Assembly (NCBI RefSeq): GCF_011397635.1
Contig: NC_064753.1
Location: 33,194,322 to 33,258,321, forward strand
DNA from: Epinephelus fuscoguttatus
Lineage: Eukaryota > Chordata > Actinopteri > Perciformes > Serranidae
Direction: 5' to 3'
Length of the DNA: 64,000 nucleotides
Shown here in pieces: positions 48,644-62,354 of this stretch. Positions within the stretch are counted from its first letter, which is position 1. Each line of letters starts with the position of its first letter. A program made the translations under genes and the position numbers. The notes beneath the pieces were generated by a model. That model did not search any database and was not told where the DNA came from. It saw nothing but the letters and a program-made list of their open reading frames with translations.

Positions 48644-51600
48644 GCGACTGAAAGCCGCGCACTAGTATTTACACTCTACAAGAGCCGCTGATGAAAGATG
48701 AGAATTGACTTTGATTGCAAAAATATACAACTGAGTGTAAAGGAAAGCTGAATTAGCACGGGCGAATGACGAAACGGACGACAGACACTTTTACTACAGA
48801 GACTGTCACCGGGGTTTCTGCCTGTGACGTCGTTGAACGATGAAGTCATCACTTTTCCATTTCTGTCTCCGGCTGCCTCATATATATCTCAACTGGACTA
48901 ACACTGAACTAATGTGGGCTGGGTGTATGACCTGGACTGTCCCTCCCAGCAGGACGCCGTTCGTCTTCCCCCTCATCCCTTTCAGTGAAGACTTGCTTTA
49001 CACTTCCAGCACAATGAGTGCATTCATTTCCATTTGATGAGGTATCTGCTTTAAATAAGCGCAGTTGTAGAAAAGGACGTATGTAACAACAGCATTATTG
49101 TAAAGGACAGACTGTAGCTACAGCTGAATGACAATACACACCCTGTGTCATTCAGTAACACATTCAGGGACTAAAGCACCTAATGCAGACGGCTTCTATG
49201 AGATTTTAATGCTAACTAAAGCTTGAAGTAGTAACCAACAGTAAGAAATGATAATATCATGTGTATTTAGAGAGGGGGTGGACAAAATAATGTATACACC
49301 TCGTGGAAAAGGACTTTTAAAGCTACATTAAGCTAAAGCGGGACTGGGCTTATAAACACCGTGGTCGGTCGAGCGTTGGAGTTTCCCAAGTGGCTGTTGC
49401 TCTTTCAAACTGAGTTGTCGTGAACAGTCCTTAATTACTGACTTAAACATAGCTTAACCATGTCATGAGATATCAGCCCAGTTGCCAGAAGTAAATGTTG
49501 GCAAAGTAATATATACGCTGACTTGATCAGCAGAAGGGGAAGGGGACGGTGGGTGGCATGACACCCAGGTGAGACACCTGTCAAGCTCCAGAGACCTGCA
49601 AACAACAAAAGTGGTTGTGTTTTAGTGAGTCATTGCTGTGTTTCCAACGACTTTGTAGGCTCCAAATGTGGGTGTTTTGTAGCATCTTGTTGATTGTGAT
49701 AGTGCCCCAAAAGGAGGTTGTTTTTTACCGAGACATCGCTATTTCTCCTGCCAGGATTGTGCTCCCATTTTAAGCCAAAGCATGATGTTTTCCTAACCAT
49801 AACCAGTGGGTTTCTGTGCCTAAACATAACCACACATTAGCCACAGTGTTGTTGAAAGGTAAAGTTTCAAAGTATTCGCAACATAATAACATGCAAATGT
49901 AAGGTATCCATGGTTTGCAGAAACATACAATGCCATCATTTTTTCTGGCAATTGGGTTGGTGGTATACTACTTCACATTACACACATTACAAAAATAATA
50001 TTCCTGGGGCCACTACAGAAAAGTGCAGATGAACATTGATATCCAGGAATTCACATTACAGACACTACTGACTATCAATCTAACAATTCGGCCACAATTT
50101 GGCACACTGACCATTCACAGTCCAGCCATACGCAAGGTTTGAACTAATATTTTATTGACAGTGGATCAATAATGTGAGAATGGTTGCTTATACTGACAAC
50201 TTATCACCCAACTCTGCAGTTCCTCACAACAATAATGAGCGTTGTAGCGTCTTTCAGCTCATTGTTTTGGTTTTGCAGCCCGCAAATATGTGCTTTGGTT
50301 CCCTCCCACTGCTCTCATCAGCCTTGTTTTCAGCAGCAGCTGTTTTTAGTTTTAATAAAAAGGTCTAAAAACTGGCTGTACACCACCTGCTCAGCACCAC
50401 AGGCAAAGTCAAAGACTAGCTGGTGAACATAGTGGAGCTCTTGGCAGCTACTTCCCTCAGGAGTTGTTGGGAGAGCAAATCAGAGCTGATATGAGAGTGA
50501 ATATTGGACTAATAATCGTTGAGTGGACACAGACAGGACTCACAATGTTTGCTTATGTTGCTCTGTATTTCCTGGATATCGAAATAAACAACTGTTTGCT
50601 GAAACATTTGCCATACCAGCTTTATAACATGATAATATCCCAGTGTGTTTACAGCTTCTACTGCTTCCCCCATCTGGCCAAAAAATGTACAGCAACTTAG
50701 TTGTACATGCAAATGAGCAAGTTGAAAGCCATATAGCAAAATTTATCAGGCAGAGAAGAAGTCTGATTTTATTAATGTATATTTTAAAGGTTTTTAAGGC
50801 AACTTAAGATGAAAACAGAATTTAAATAATGTGTGCGCACACTGCAGGAGTGCCTGTCAGAAATGTATTTGATAGGTCAGTCAGTCGGAAAGTCACAGTA
50901 ACATACAGTATGCACCAATATAGTGGTGATATAGTTACTTATAAGTTACGTTCCGTATCCATGAAGCAATTACTTTTGTCTCCTCCCTGTATGTCTGTCC
51001 ATCTTCTATTAAAACACGTTAGTTTGCACAGATTAATGATTTTCCAAGGGACTAAAACCTGATGAAATGTTGTATTTTTTCTGTAAACCTTTAAAGTATT
51101 GAGCTGCCACTTGCCTTTAAAAGATTTTTGTACTACAGGATGACATTTTTATGTAAACTGGATCTATTTATGTGCGTGGTGTGATATGATCAATGTAATT
51201 AGTAAATGATTATGTTTGTTTAAGCTCTCCAGTGTGAGTGTGTACATAAGCTGAAGTGCCTTCGATCTGATAACTGCAGTTCAGCCTTTTCTAATCACTG
51301 CTGAGTCAACGGCTAAACCAACATCTTCATATGTTATCAATAGGCAAACACACACATACATGTACAAAGCACACATTAGACAACTGATACATTAATTAAT
51401 TGCTCTAACACCACACCAAACTGTTTCATTTTTGCATGTCGAGAGGCTCGTCTTGAGAAAATCCTAATGTCAGTGTTTGAGTTTACTTCCATTGTGTTTT
51501 CTGCTGTCTGGTACTGACAACTGTGCGTGCGTGCGTGCGTGCGTGCGTGTCTGTGTGTGTGTGTGTGTGAGATGACTCGTTACTTTTCTGTAAAGGAGAC

Positions 51601-51975
51601 AATGTGTAACTGAGTATGACTCATGTCTTTGTTCATTGTTGTAACCACAGACTGCCTGTCTTTACGACACAGCTGTGTCAAAACTCACATGCCAGTTCTG
51701 CCGGCTCAACCACAGATATCTGTGTCGCTGTTTATTTTGCCATCCACATAAAATATTTGTTACAACACTTCTGTCCATACAGTATTTATTTATTGGCATG
51801 ACACACAAACATAGAGACCAGAAGTGTTCATCTTTCCATCGTCTCAACAAAGAAGCTGAGCAGGAGTAATGAAACATGGGTTGTGTTTCAGCTTATTGGT
51901 CTTTATATTTAGGATGTTTTAGATTGATTAGGCTCAAGATATTTATTCAACTGTACCTGAGTATAATTCTGGAAC
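48644..51975 (+). other. ildr2 3' region and intergenic DNA
   Basis: This follows the ildr2 stop codon and probably includes its 3' untranslated region. The first AATAAA sequences downstream are at 50354-50359 and about 50582; none is close to the stop codon, so the true 3' end is uncertain. A (TGCG)n(TG)n tract lies at 51523-51569. No coding exon is seen. Confidence 0.4.
51523..51569. repeat. (GTGC)n(TG)n compound microsatellite
   Basis: Seven GTGC-type units followed by a TG run, in the ildr2-ildr1 spacer. Confidence 0.95.
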
Positions 51976-52210
51976 CTATCCCAGCTGAGATTGGGCGGGA
52001 TGCAGGGCACAGGTTGGGCTAACACATGGAGATACACAACCATTCATGCCTGGACTGTAGGAGGAAGCTGGAGTACCTGGAGAAAACCCATGCTGTGTCG
52101 GAGAGAACACACAGAAGGGTGCCCCCAGGTTCGAGCACCCAACCCAGGGGTTGAACCAGGAACCCTCCTGCTGTGAGGCGACAATGCTAACCACTGCACC
52201 ACTATGCCAC
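51976..52210 (-). mobile_element. tRNA-headed SINE-like repeat, minus strand
   Basis: Read on the minus strand, the head is GTGGTGCAGTGGTTAGCATT (A-box-like) and then CTGGTTCAACCCC (B-box-like), followed by the widely seen CGAACCTGGGGGCACCC and GGTTTTCTCCAGGTACTCC phrases. It ends near CCCAGCTGAGATTGGGCGGG. It is a truncated copy of an abundant fish repeat with polymerase III-like boxes, not a tRNA gene. Confidence 0.7.
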
Positions 52211-53068
52211 ATTATAAAAGAGTAGTAATAACAATCTAGTGATGTCATACCCTGGGGCCATTTTTTACATAAGCACTTTTACTTTTGATACAACGAGCAG
52301 TTTTGTTGTCACGAGTTTTACCTGACAACATTCACTGATGATAGCGAAGACAAAGGAGAAGAAGCGCTGCTGGGTCTTAGTAGTAGTCGCATACAGGTGC
52401 AGTCCTCTCCCTCCTTTCTATTGGTGTATCACTTCCTTCCTCTCACTCATTAGTGTAACCTAACACAGGCGTGTGAGCTACAGCAGACAATGAGCCTGAT
52501 GAGGACATGTTGCAACATGTCGGCCTTTTTAATCAGTACTGCCATGTAAAATAAAGGCATTGTAATTTTGTGTGCCTTGGATTGTTTTTGAAGGAGACTT
52601 GCATTTTATATTGTTTGACTGAGAGTATACTTCACTCATTCAATGAGCTCTTCACACGATGAAACTTCTGTGCTTGAGTCCTACTTGAGAAAGGACTTGA
52701 ATGCAGGATTTACTTGTACAATGTGATGATTAGATGATGAAACACTGCTGGAGGGATTATTTTCATAACATTCACAATTAATCACTTTTTGTTTATGTTT
52801 CCTGTCTGTCATCTGAGCTGCCGCACTGTATGTTTATGATGGGAGGGATCGGTTAAGACACTGACCACTCAGCTTGAGAGTATGTCAGGAATGTTGTCGA
52901 GCAACTCCCTCCTGGGCTTTACAGAGGCATCAGCAGTGAAATATGACATCACCATGCACTGTAGAATAAAAGGTTTGTTTTCATATGATTCCCTCACAGG
53001 TTCAGAGTGGACGGGGCCCATTTTGTGCACCAATCAGAGCTGCTTATTGTCAGTCAAATCTGATCAAA

Positions 53069-53134
<66 letters not shown>

Positions 53135-55429
53135 CTGAAGAAGCAGATGAGCTCAAGCTTTAGGTGTATGACTTCCAATAGATAACACATCATGATGTTC
53201 ATTATCTTAGTCATACATTTATAAGGAACTACTGTCTTTCTAAGGAACTACACTCCGTAAACCGTCAGCTTAGACTTACATTACGTGTAGGTATCACAAG
53301 GTTATATGTGACATTAGTATAGAGTTTATTTTGCTATTTAGTTGAGTGATGACAAAACAACCCTGAATATGTCACATAAAACACTTTGAAGTAACACCAG
53401 ACTGTTTCTGCTGCTGAAGTAAAGAGTGGAAAAGTTAATGACTGATAAGGTCTGTCTGACCCAAATGTGGCATTTATAATAACAGAGCCAATTAACAGTG
53501 TGTGGATTATTTTACTAATAAGACATTATCTTTTTTTCCTAGTTATCATTACACAGGTGTGTCATTATTTTGAGCTGCAGAGATAGAATCAGAGTGTAAA
53601 GTAGCAACACTGTCACTGCGGACTAAAATAAAATCCTGCTAAAATCATGTGTTTAATGAGTAAACGATCTGTGTTTGTTAGTGTCTGTTTTAAAACCAGT
53701 GGAAGTAGAGCCCTGAAACAATGAAATGATTCGACTGACCTCTAACAATATATAGGCTGCTCTTTTTTTTTTTTTTTTTACCTCAGACTCTGGACTTCAT
53801 TCATGGATAATTTGGTCTCCAGTGATCTAAGGCTGTGATTCAATACCCTGAAGTTAACCTACCCAGGGTCAGGTTAAGTGTTCAGTATCAGTTGCCATGG
53901 TGATTTATCCTGATAAAAACCGAACCAGAAGGGAGTTACCTCACTAACTCCAAATCCTGCGTCATAGTACAGGCCTTGAGTCATGATCTCTAGTTCCATT
54001 ATATTTAAGAGGCACACATCTCTACAGCTGATATCTCCAACTCACACAAAACAATACTTATTGATAAATAGCACTAGAGGCAAGAGGGGAAATATATATT
54101 TTTGATCTTGAAGTGAACTGTCCCTTTAAGTACGTAGCAATATCACAGTGTATAAATGCCACAGGGATGAGTACCCCCAGTATATAACTGAATTATTGAT
54201 GCATTCATGTGTTAGCATCACTTTAATGTTGCAGCAAAAGGTGGGGCTAGTCTTTAGTTTATATATTACTCTACAATTTTATATCATGATTTATTAATTG
54301 ATAATATTTTGTGTTAGTAATCTGACTCTGCAAAGTGATTTGTAACTATAGCTGTCACATAATTGTAGAGTAAAAAGGTATTTGAAATAAAAAGTGACGT
54401 AAAACAGAATTACTCAAGTCAAGTGCAAGCACATCGTGTTCTTTTACCTTCCACCGTGCACTGTTTAAATCAGAGCTGCCATTTCACTGCACTTCATTAT
54501 AGTATAAAGTTATATTAATTACATTTTATAAAATAAAAGTAGAGTCATGTTAAAACCAACTTCTCTATTACTTGTGTGCTGGTGTTTCAGTGACAGTTGT
54601 TTTTAGTGTGAAATGTCCTGTCAGTGCTCCTGATAGGGCTCCAGGCAGATAAAGTAGCTGCAGTGGATTTGGATTAAAATTAACTAGCAAATTGCTCACA
54701 AGCCGACATCTTCTCAGTGTTTACATTTCTACTGTATAAAATCAGATGCATAACAATGGTGCACTGGTGTCTGCACTGTAAGGCCTCGGCAGGAGAACAG
54801 GATATAAGGGAGAATGAGTAGGAAACACAGAGTGGATCTTGGCAGGAGCTTCCAGGAAAATAAAAGAACTCTGAAGGGCTGCAGGTGCAGAGTGGGTGTG
54901 CTCAGAGGGAAACAGTCTGACAGTCTGAAGGACTCAGGAGACACTTGAGCACAACACACTGCAGTAGTCTCATTCATGTGCAGATTAACCCCCAGTTTTA
55001 TAATTAAAGGAACATACTTTTAAAAAGCTGCTTTCCTGTAGGGAATAAACAGCTCGGTTTTATAGTGTAAACTGTGGAGAAATAAAGACTCAAACTGGAA
55101 ACACACAATGATGAAGCTCAGATAAAAATAAAGTTTAGGCTGACACCTAGTGGCTGTACTTTAGAACTACACCCTTGTGTTGAATGAATGCGTGAAACCA
55201 AACTAACACTGTCTGTTGTGTCTGATATCAACAAAGGAACATATCAACAGGGTATTTTGCTGTTTTTTTAAACATATCAAAAAGAAATATCATTTGATTT
55301 TGGCAGATTGCAAGTTTTGGTTCATGAATCCTCAGTGGCTTTTTCTTAATTGATGGTTAAAATCATTTTATCTTGTTTTGTATCATGTGTTTTTAATGTG
55401 TTTTTAAAATTAAAAGAGTATGCGAAAAA
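52211..55429. other. ildr2-ildr1 spacer, no gene seen
   Basis: Non-coding, with a (CA)n tract at 53070-53131 and a poly-T run at 53765-53779. Around 52490-52590 the text CCTGATGAGGACATGTTGCA and AAATAAAGGCATTG echoes the insertion at 8234-8525. No exon is recognised. Confidence 0.4.
53070..53131. repeat. (CA)n microsatellite
   Basis: About 30 perfect CA units. Confidence 0.98.
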
Positions 55430-56240
55430 ATGTGGGCACTATTATAGATCATAAACTTTGTTGTAAGCCACACATAGAACATATGAAATGGAAGCTATCT
55501 GAATAATTGCTGTTTTATAAGACAAGGGAGTTGTTACATACAAAATGTTTGTATATATTGTGTTGTTCACTTGTAATGCCATACATGTCCCACTGTGCTG
55601 AGCTCTGGGGACATGTACATGTAAAACAAATATAGATGCTTTAATTAAACATCAGAAAAGAGCCCTCAGAATAACACTTGTGACTACACTGTGTATTTGA
55701 AAACTTTGGAAATACATTTTCGAGTTGTCAACAGAAACCTTCCTATTTGTATTCATTTTGTTTTAATTAAAAGAAGGAAATGATAATTTAATAGGGTTGT
55801 TTATTTATGAAACATGTAAAGTGAGAACTAATGTAAAATGCAAACATGTTTCAGTTTTGGGAGTGAAGTTATTGAATGGACTCAGTGCTGATCTAAAATT
55901 GTGTAGCTCTCTGTTGAGTTTAAAAAAAAAAAGCCTTAAATCAATTGTAAATTATAATAATAAATAAATAAATACATAAATAAATATTTTAAAAAATGAT
56001 AATAATAAAAAAATAGATAAATGTAGAGTATAATGTATTTAATTATTAATCTATTATCATTCCCTGTCTTTGGTATAGTTGATATTCTGGGTTATCCTTT
56101 GGTTGATATAGGACAGCCAAAAATAAGCATTGGGCTTCAGCCTATTTCTTTTTTGGTTATTGACTGTGAGAAAATGTGTGTGAAATAATTATCATTTCTC
56201 CAGATGTATGGAAAATAAATAAAATAAAAAAAATTTGAAA
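55430..56240 (+). mobile_element. LINE reverse-transcriptase 3' fragment
   Basis: Plus-strand sense, with frame breaks: KPHIEHMKWKLSE, LYKTRELLHTKCLYI, LVMPYMSHCAELWGH, then decayed sequence. The 3' untranslated phrase ATAAGCATTGGGCTTCAGCC is at about 56123 and an A-rich end at about 56210-56330. The RT-thumb wording is that of a common fish LINE. The clade is not certain and the copy is dead. Confidence 0.6.
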
Positions 56241-56680
56241 AAACAAAGAATTAAAATGAAATGTATGAAATGTAAAAATAATTAAATGATAAATAATAAA
56301 TAAAATTAGAAAAAAAAATCAAATTATTAATTCATTCATTCATCATGCAACCTTACTGTGATATCTCTGAAAACCTCCTTTGTAACCCCAATAATTTTAT
56401 CCCACTCATCTTCTTGAAAGGTGGGGCCCGAGTCCTTTTCTCACTGTATTTTCAGAGCTTATTTCATTTATTGCTTCCTCTGAAGATGTTTAGGAGCTGA
56501 ATAAAACAGGTAACAATATCCATCCCATTTAATACATAATATAACATCAATTTGTCCTTTAGTGCCCATTTTCCTCTTTATGAATTTGGCACATCCGTCC
56601 AGAATAAATGTGAATAAAAGGACAAATAAAACAGCCCATTGTTTCTCTATCTGAATCACAAAAGATTTCTGAGTACGCGC

Positions 56681-56688
56681 TGACGTCA
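56681..56688. promoter_or_regulatory. CRE palindrome upstream of ildr1
   Basis: A perfect TGACGTCA (CREB/ATF site), 247 bp before the ildr1 start codon, in a small CpG-containing patch (GTACGCGCTGACGTCA). A T-run of about 25 bases lies between it and exon 1. Confidence 0.45.
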
Positions 56689-56838
56689 CAGGTTGAATCC
56701 ACCTGTGTTTCGGGGTGTGGTCAGAGATGACTGCAGGTATTAACCGCAAACGCACAGCTCAGGACGACACAATGAACCGTGGTGCTTAACGTTGAGGTTA
56801 GATAAGGCTGCTGTTTGTTCGTTTTTTAATTTCTCATC

Positions 56839-56869
<31 letters not shown>

Positions 56870-56934
56870 CTGAGGAGTTTTTTCACACTTTTCATTCGCA
56901 GCCGGAGTTTGTTTTTTTCATTTTTATCTGTGTC

Positions 56935-59900
56935 ATGATGCGGAGATTAGCTGCGGCGTGTCTCCTGCTGTCGCTTCTCAAAGGTAATTTACATTTCTTT
57001 ACATACTGGCTTCGTGTTGCTTTGAAACAGTCGACTTAACTTGTTTATGAGCTGAAAGTTTGTCGAAATATCGATTAAAACTAACCGAACAGGAGGTATC
57101 AGTCACACGTTTAGCCTATGTGACACCATGACAGTCGGCCTGCTACACTGTGTATACTTGTCAGGATGAACCTAACATAGACAAACAATTTTGGGCTTTT
57201 ACTTGTGTCTATTTGATTTTAAAATCTGTAGCCTATGATTTTTAAAGTCCTCCAGCTCAGTTTAAAGACCCACAGTCCACACTGAGGGGCACAGTATCTT
57301 CACAGGTTTCATCCCAGCTTCTGAATGTTTGGTTGGTAGTTTCACAGTAAGCCATTTCCTGTCTTTGTGCCACCTGTTTTTCTGGTTCTACCACTTTGAA
57401 ATGAAAACCACGGCTGAGAGAAACCCTCACACACATTTTTTCAGGCTGACCACACTTTTCCTTCTTGACTTCTCTGGCAACATTAAAGTCCCACTAAATG
57501 GCCAGCTTCTTTCCCTGCACATGAGGAAGATGTATGTCTTGTTGCTCATATACACACACTACTGTTTGTGACAGAGTGTTTGTTTTCTCTGCCTGCCTGC
57601 AGTGTCGGTGTGTATTCAGGTGATTGTTCCTCAGCAGGAGCGCAGCACAGCTCTGTTTGCCTCAGTCACCCTCCGCTGCGACTACTCCACCTCTGCAAAC
57701 CTTCAAGATGTTCTGGTCACCTGGAGGTACAAGTCCTTCTGCAAAGACCCCGTGCTGGAGTACTACTCCACAGGTAACACACAACACACACACACCAAAA
57801 CACAGTAGAGGTCTCACTGTATACCGTCACTCCTCACTGAGCTGTGCTGCTGACATGAAACAGAGACATCATGCTCATATGAATGGTCTCATGTTTGCTC
57901 CAAATATTCATCACTGCCAGACGATAAACTTCCAATATGTAGTCAGCCTAATAATATAGCCTAATAATATAGCTGTAGTTGTGACGTGCATATATTTCTA
58001 AATTTTCAATCTATATTTCTTATTATTCTCACACTGCTTTCCAGTACACATTATTCTTGTGTATGTGACAAGTACAACCACGATTCCAAAAGAGTTGAGA
58101 CGCTGGGTAAACATTTAGACAGAGCGCAATTATCTGCAAATATTTCTTGACCTACATTCATTTCTTTACAGTGCAAAGGCAAAATCTTAAAAAATACAAT
58201 ACAAAGATTCAGACTGAAGAACTTTGTTTTTTTGCTCGTTAGTATTTGTCTCGCCCCAAACATCTTTGAGGCTGCACTGACCTGTCCCAGCTCAAATTAC
58301 TGCTCGAAACACATCTTTTTAAAACGGCTTTTAATGTGTGAATGATGTTGTGTGTATTTTATTGTAGTCTATTTTGTGATAGTTTTAAACCAGTGTAAAG
58401 CGTCTTTTAGTACTGTGAAAAGCGCTCTAGTCATAAAATGTATTAGTATTGTGATTATTCCTGGAAATACACACTCTTCCTGAATTTGCAACACCACCTT
58501 TATTTTTTAAACAACACTCAGTTAGCGTTTGGGGACTGAGTGCACAGGTGCATCAGCTATAGGTAAAGTTTTGAAAGTCAAATTATCTCAAGATTCACAA
58601 GCAAGCCCGCCAAATTATTCAAGATTTAAAGACTCCCTGTTTTGGAGAATTGGTCAAGATAAGCATCGTCATACAGGAAGCATCTTCAGGCTGGTGATGC
58701 AAACAAAGACTTCTCCAAATATTAACAAATTTAAGTTAGTGTGTTCAGTACTTTTTCAGAATCAGAATCAGAAATACTTTATTGATCCCCGCAGGAAACT
58801 TATGATTTTTTTTTTTACAGTTGCTCTGATGTAAAGAATAGAGAATTATAATAAGTAAGAACAAGAGTTTGAAATAAAAGTGTGTGATTTTGTTGCTCAT
58901 GATTTTTATCGATTAGAATGTGATGATTTCTTTATCTGTATAAGTTTATTGGGATGATATCAGCCTGCGGTCTAAATTTCATGCAAATAGCTGCATTGGA
59001 AATATGTTTAATGAAAAAAATGTTGAACACTTATTTTCTCTGCAAATCATTGTGTTCTGTGTACGTTGCACAAGAGTCCCAACTTTTTTTTAGAATCTGT
59101 GTTGTAATAATAAATAATAATGATAAAATAATTTATACAGTACTCTTTAAAACAAAGTTTGGTTTGTTTAACCATGTAAAGCACGTCATGGAACAAAAAC
59201 ATTTCAGGACTGTCAGTCTAAGATTCATCCTCTGGATATTATGAACCCCTGAACAAAGTCAATCCATCCTGTATTTGTTGAGATATTTCATTCTCGACCA
59301 ACGAATGGACCAAGCACAGAGGTATACAAAGAAGAAGGAGTAGATGTGGTCATCAAATGACTGGCAACACTGTCATTTTTTTGTTTTAATGGGAACTTTG
59401 GTTTTGCAGCGTACCAGTCTGCGCTACAGTTGGGACAGGACCCATCAAATGACTGTCCAGACCGTCAGCGGACGGTGCGCACAGTGATCCAGAAGAGAGG
59501 AAGCAACGAGCCGACACTGGGAGCAGAGTACCGTGAACGCAGGATCACCATCCAAAACAGTGAGTTCATGCAGACGCTGTTTGCCTCAGGCTCAACTCAG
59601 TAATGACAAGAATCGTTTTTGATAATATTTTGGGAGATTTTCCTCATTCTCTGTGAGAGTCAGAGAACAGAGGGCTTTATAAGTAAAACTGAATTGAAAA
59701 AGAACAAAACTGTGTCAGTGTCTTGAGACTAAATGTTGTTTTAAGAACCAAAGAACTCAAACACTTTATTATCCTCACTACTAATTATTTGGTTCATCTG
59801 TTATTTTGCCTGTTTAAACATGATAATTGAGCTGAAATTATCAGTCAAATAATCAATCAGTAGATCAACAAACTGAATCTGTAACAACTTCGATAACTGA

Positions 59901-62304
59901 TTATTCATTTGAGGGGTTTTTTAATTGCTGGCTGTGGCCACTTCATTGCCAATGTTTGGTGGTTTTCTTGGTCCTCTAGTTAAATGAATATGTTTTTGTG
60001 TTTTGCATTGTTGGTCAGAGAAAGTAGAAATTCTGTTACTGATCTCTGGGAAATGATGACAGGCATTTTCCAGTATTTCCTGACATTTTATGAACTCAAC
60101 ATATCATTAATAATCACGAAAATAATCCACAGATTAATTGCTAATGCAAAAAATGAGGTGGACTCAAGCTAATGTTTTATTAGTTTTTTATTAGTTTTTA
60201 AATGTCTTAACGGTCTTGGGCCTTCTTATTTATCTGACCTGCTTTTACCATATCAACCCTCGCGGACCCTGAAGTCCTCTGGCACTGGCCTTTTAACCAA
60301 ACCACAAGTTAGGACTAAAACACACGGGGAGGCGGCATTTAATTATTATGGCCCCCGCTTGTGGAACAGCCTGCCGGAGAACCTCAGAGCTGCAGAGACT
60401 GTTGATGTTTTTAAAAAGAGGCTCAAGACTCATGTTTTTAATCAGGCTTTTAACTGATCTCTGTATTTATCTATTTTAAATTCCTCTTATAACCGATTTA
60501 TCCATCTATTATCTATTTTTTATTTATTTTTTATATTCTTACCCTTCCTCTTTTTACGTTCTTATCTCAAAATAGCTTCAGCAGTAACTTGACCGCTGTT
60601 TAATTGCAGTTGTGTTTGTGCGTGTGCAGAGGCAGACCTGGTGATCAGTGAGGTGATGTGGTGGGATAACGGGGTGTACTTCTGCTCTGTTGATGCTGCT
60701 GGAGACACCTCTGGAGACTCAGACAAAGAAGTCAAACTCATCGTTTATCGTAAGAAACAAAGAGGAAAAACATGGTCAAACACACACTCGCTGATTTTAT
60801 TGTCGCCTCAAATAGTGCATTTCTATACTGTTGATCTGTTTGAACCTAAATGTGTGTGGCATTAAGGTTTGCTGTTATGAGCTATAATAAAATCAGAGAC
60901 AAAAATCCAGATTTAAAAGATATTTTGCATCTGCTTGTACACCACAATAATCATGTCTCTTCCTCTCCTCTCTCAGACTGGTTAGTAGTGTTGTTCATCA
61001 TCATCGGAGCCCTCCTCCTGATCATCCTCTTCTGTGTGTGCTGCTGCCAGTGCTGCCCTCAGAGATGCTGCTGCTATGTTCGCTGTCCCTGCTGCCCGCA
61101 GCAATGCTGCTGTCCGGAAAAAGGTACAGAGTAAAGCACCATTTAGAAATTCCATGACATCTATTGCATGGCTGTCCGTCCTGGACGAGGGATCTCTGCT
61201 CAGTTGCTCCTCCTGAGGTTTCTACTTTTTTTTTTTTTTTTTTTTAAGAGTTTTTCCTCATCCGCTGTGAGGATCCAAGGACAGAGGGAAGTCGTATGCT
61301 ATAAAGTCCTCTGAGGCAAATTGTGATTGTGATAATGGGCTTTATAAATAAAATTAAAATCGAATTGAATAGGAAATCGTCCTTGCTGGAGCTTAAAGGA
61401 TGCTCTGACTTCCAAGAAGTGGGAGTCGGATTTGGAGAAGTACTAAATTCATATCCAATTTTGTCAAAATTATGTGGAAGACAAACAACAGGACAACTTG
61501 GGAGAGAAAAAAATGTATATTTTGACCTTAATAGTTTCATCATTTAAGGGAAATAAAATTTCACAAAAATATTAGTAAAATGTCCACAAATTTTTATAAA
61601 ATGTCTGAAAAAATATTAGTAAAAGGTCCACAATTTTTGTAATAAAATATCTGAAAAAATATTAGTAAAATGACAAAACACATGTTAGAAATAGTAGTAA
61701 AATGTCCAAAGAATATTTGTAAATTGTCTGAAAATATTATTAATGTATCTGCAAAACATTAAAAATAAAATGTCGGGAATATATTTGTAAAATGTCCAGA
61801 AAGAATTGATAAATTATCCAGAAAATATTAGTAAAATATTTAAAAAATATCAGTAAAATGTCTGAAATATAGTTGTCAAAATAAAATGTAAAAAAAAAAT
61901 GTTCGAAAAATATGATGCAATGTATATATACAAAACACGATCTGTGTCTCCATCATATACGTTGAAATCATGTTAGGAAGGGATCTTCTAATGGCTAGTA
62001 CAAACAGGAAATGATGCATTGGAAATCTCTCGGTGTGACGTATCCCACATTTGTTGTTTGTGAAATACAAGTCCTTAAAACCATGCCAGCCAGAGTGCAG
62101 AGAAACAGCCTGTGTACTCAGAGAAGAGAAATCCTTCCTGTATTGATAGATATGAGAGAATGTGCTGTGCTCCTCTTTCAGCTGTGATGCAGCATCGTAT
62201 GATGAAGGAGGCTCAGAGGGCCATGGCTCCCTGGGCAGGAGGACAGCCAGTATATGTACCAATGACCCATGCCTCCTCCCAGATGAACCCGCTGCTCTAC
62301 CCAG

Positions 62305-62354
<50 letters not shown>

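Noticed and set aside
52130-52210. Possible tRNA gene on the minus strand
   Set aside because: A tRNA-like head only; it continues into a well-known dispersed fish repeat.
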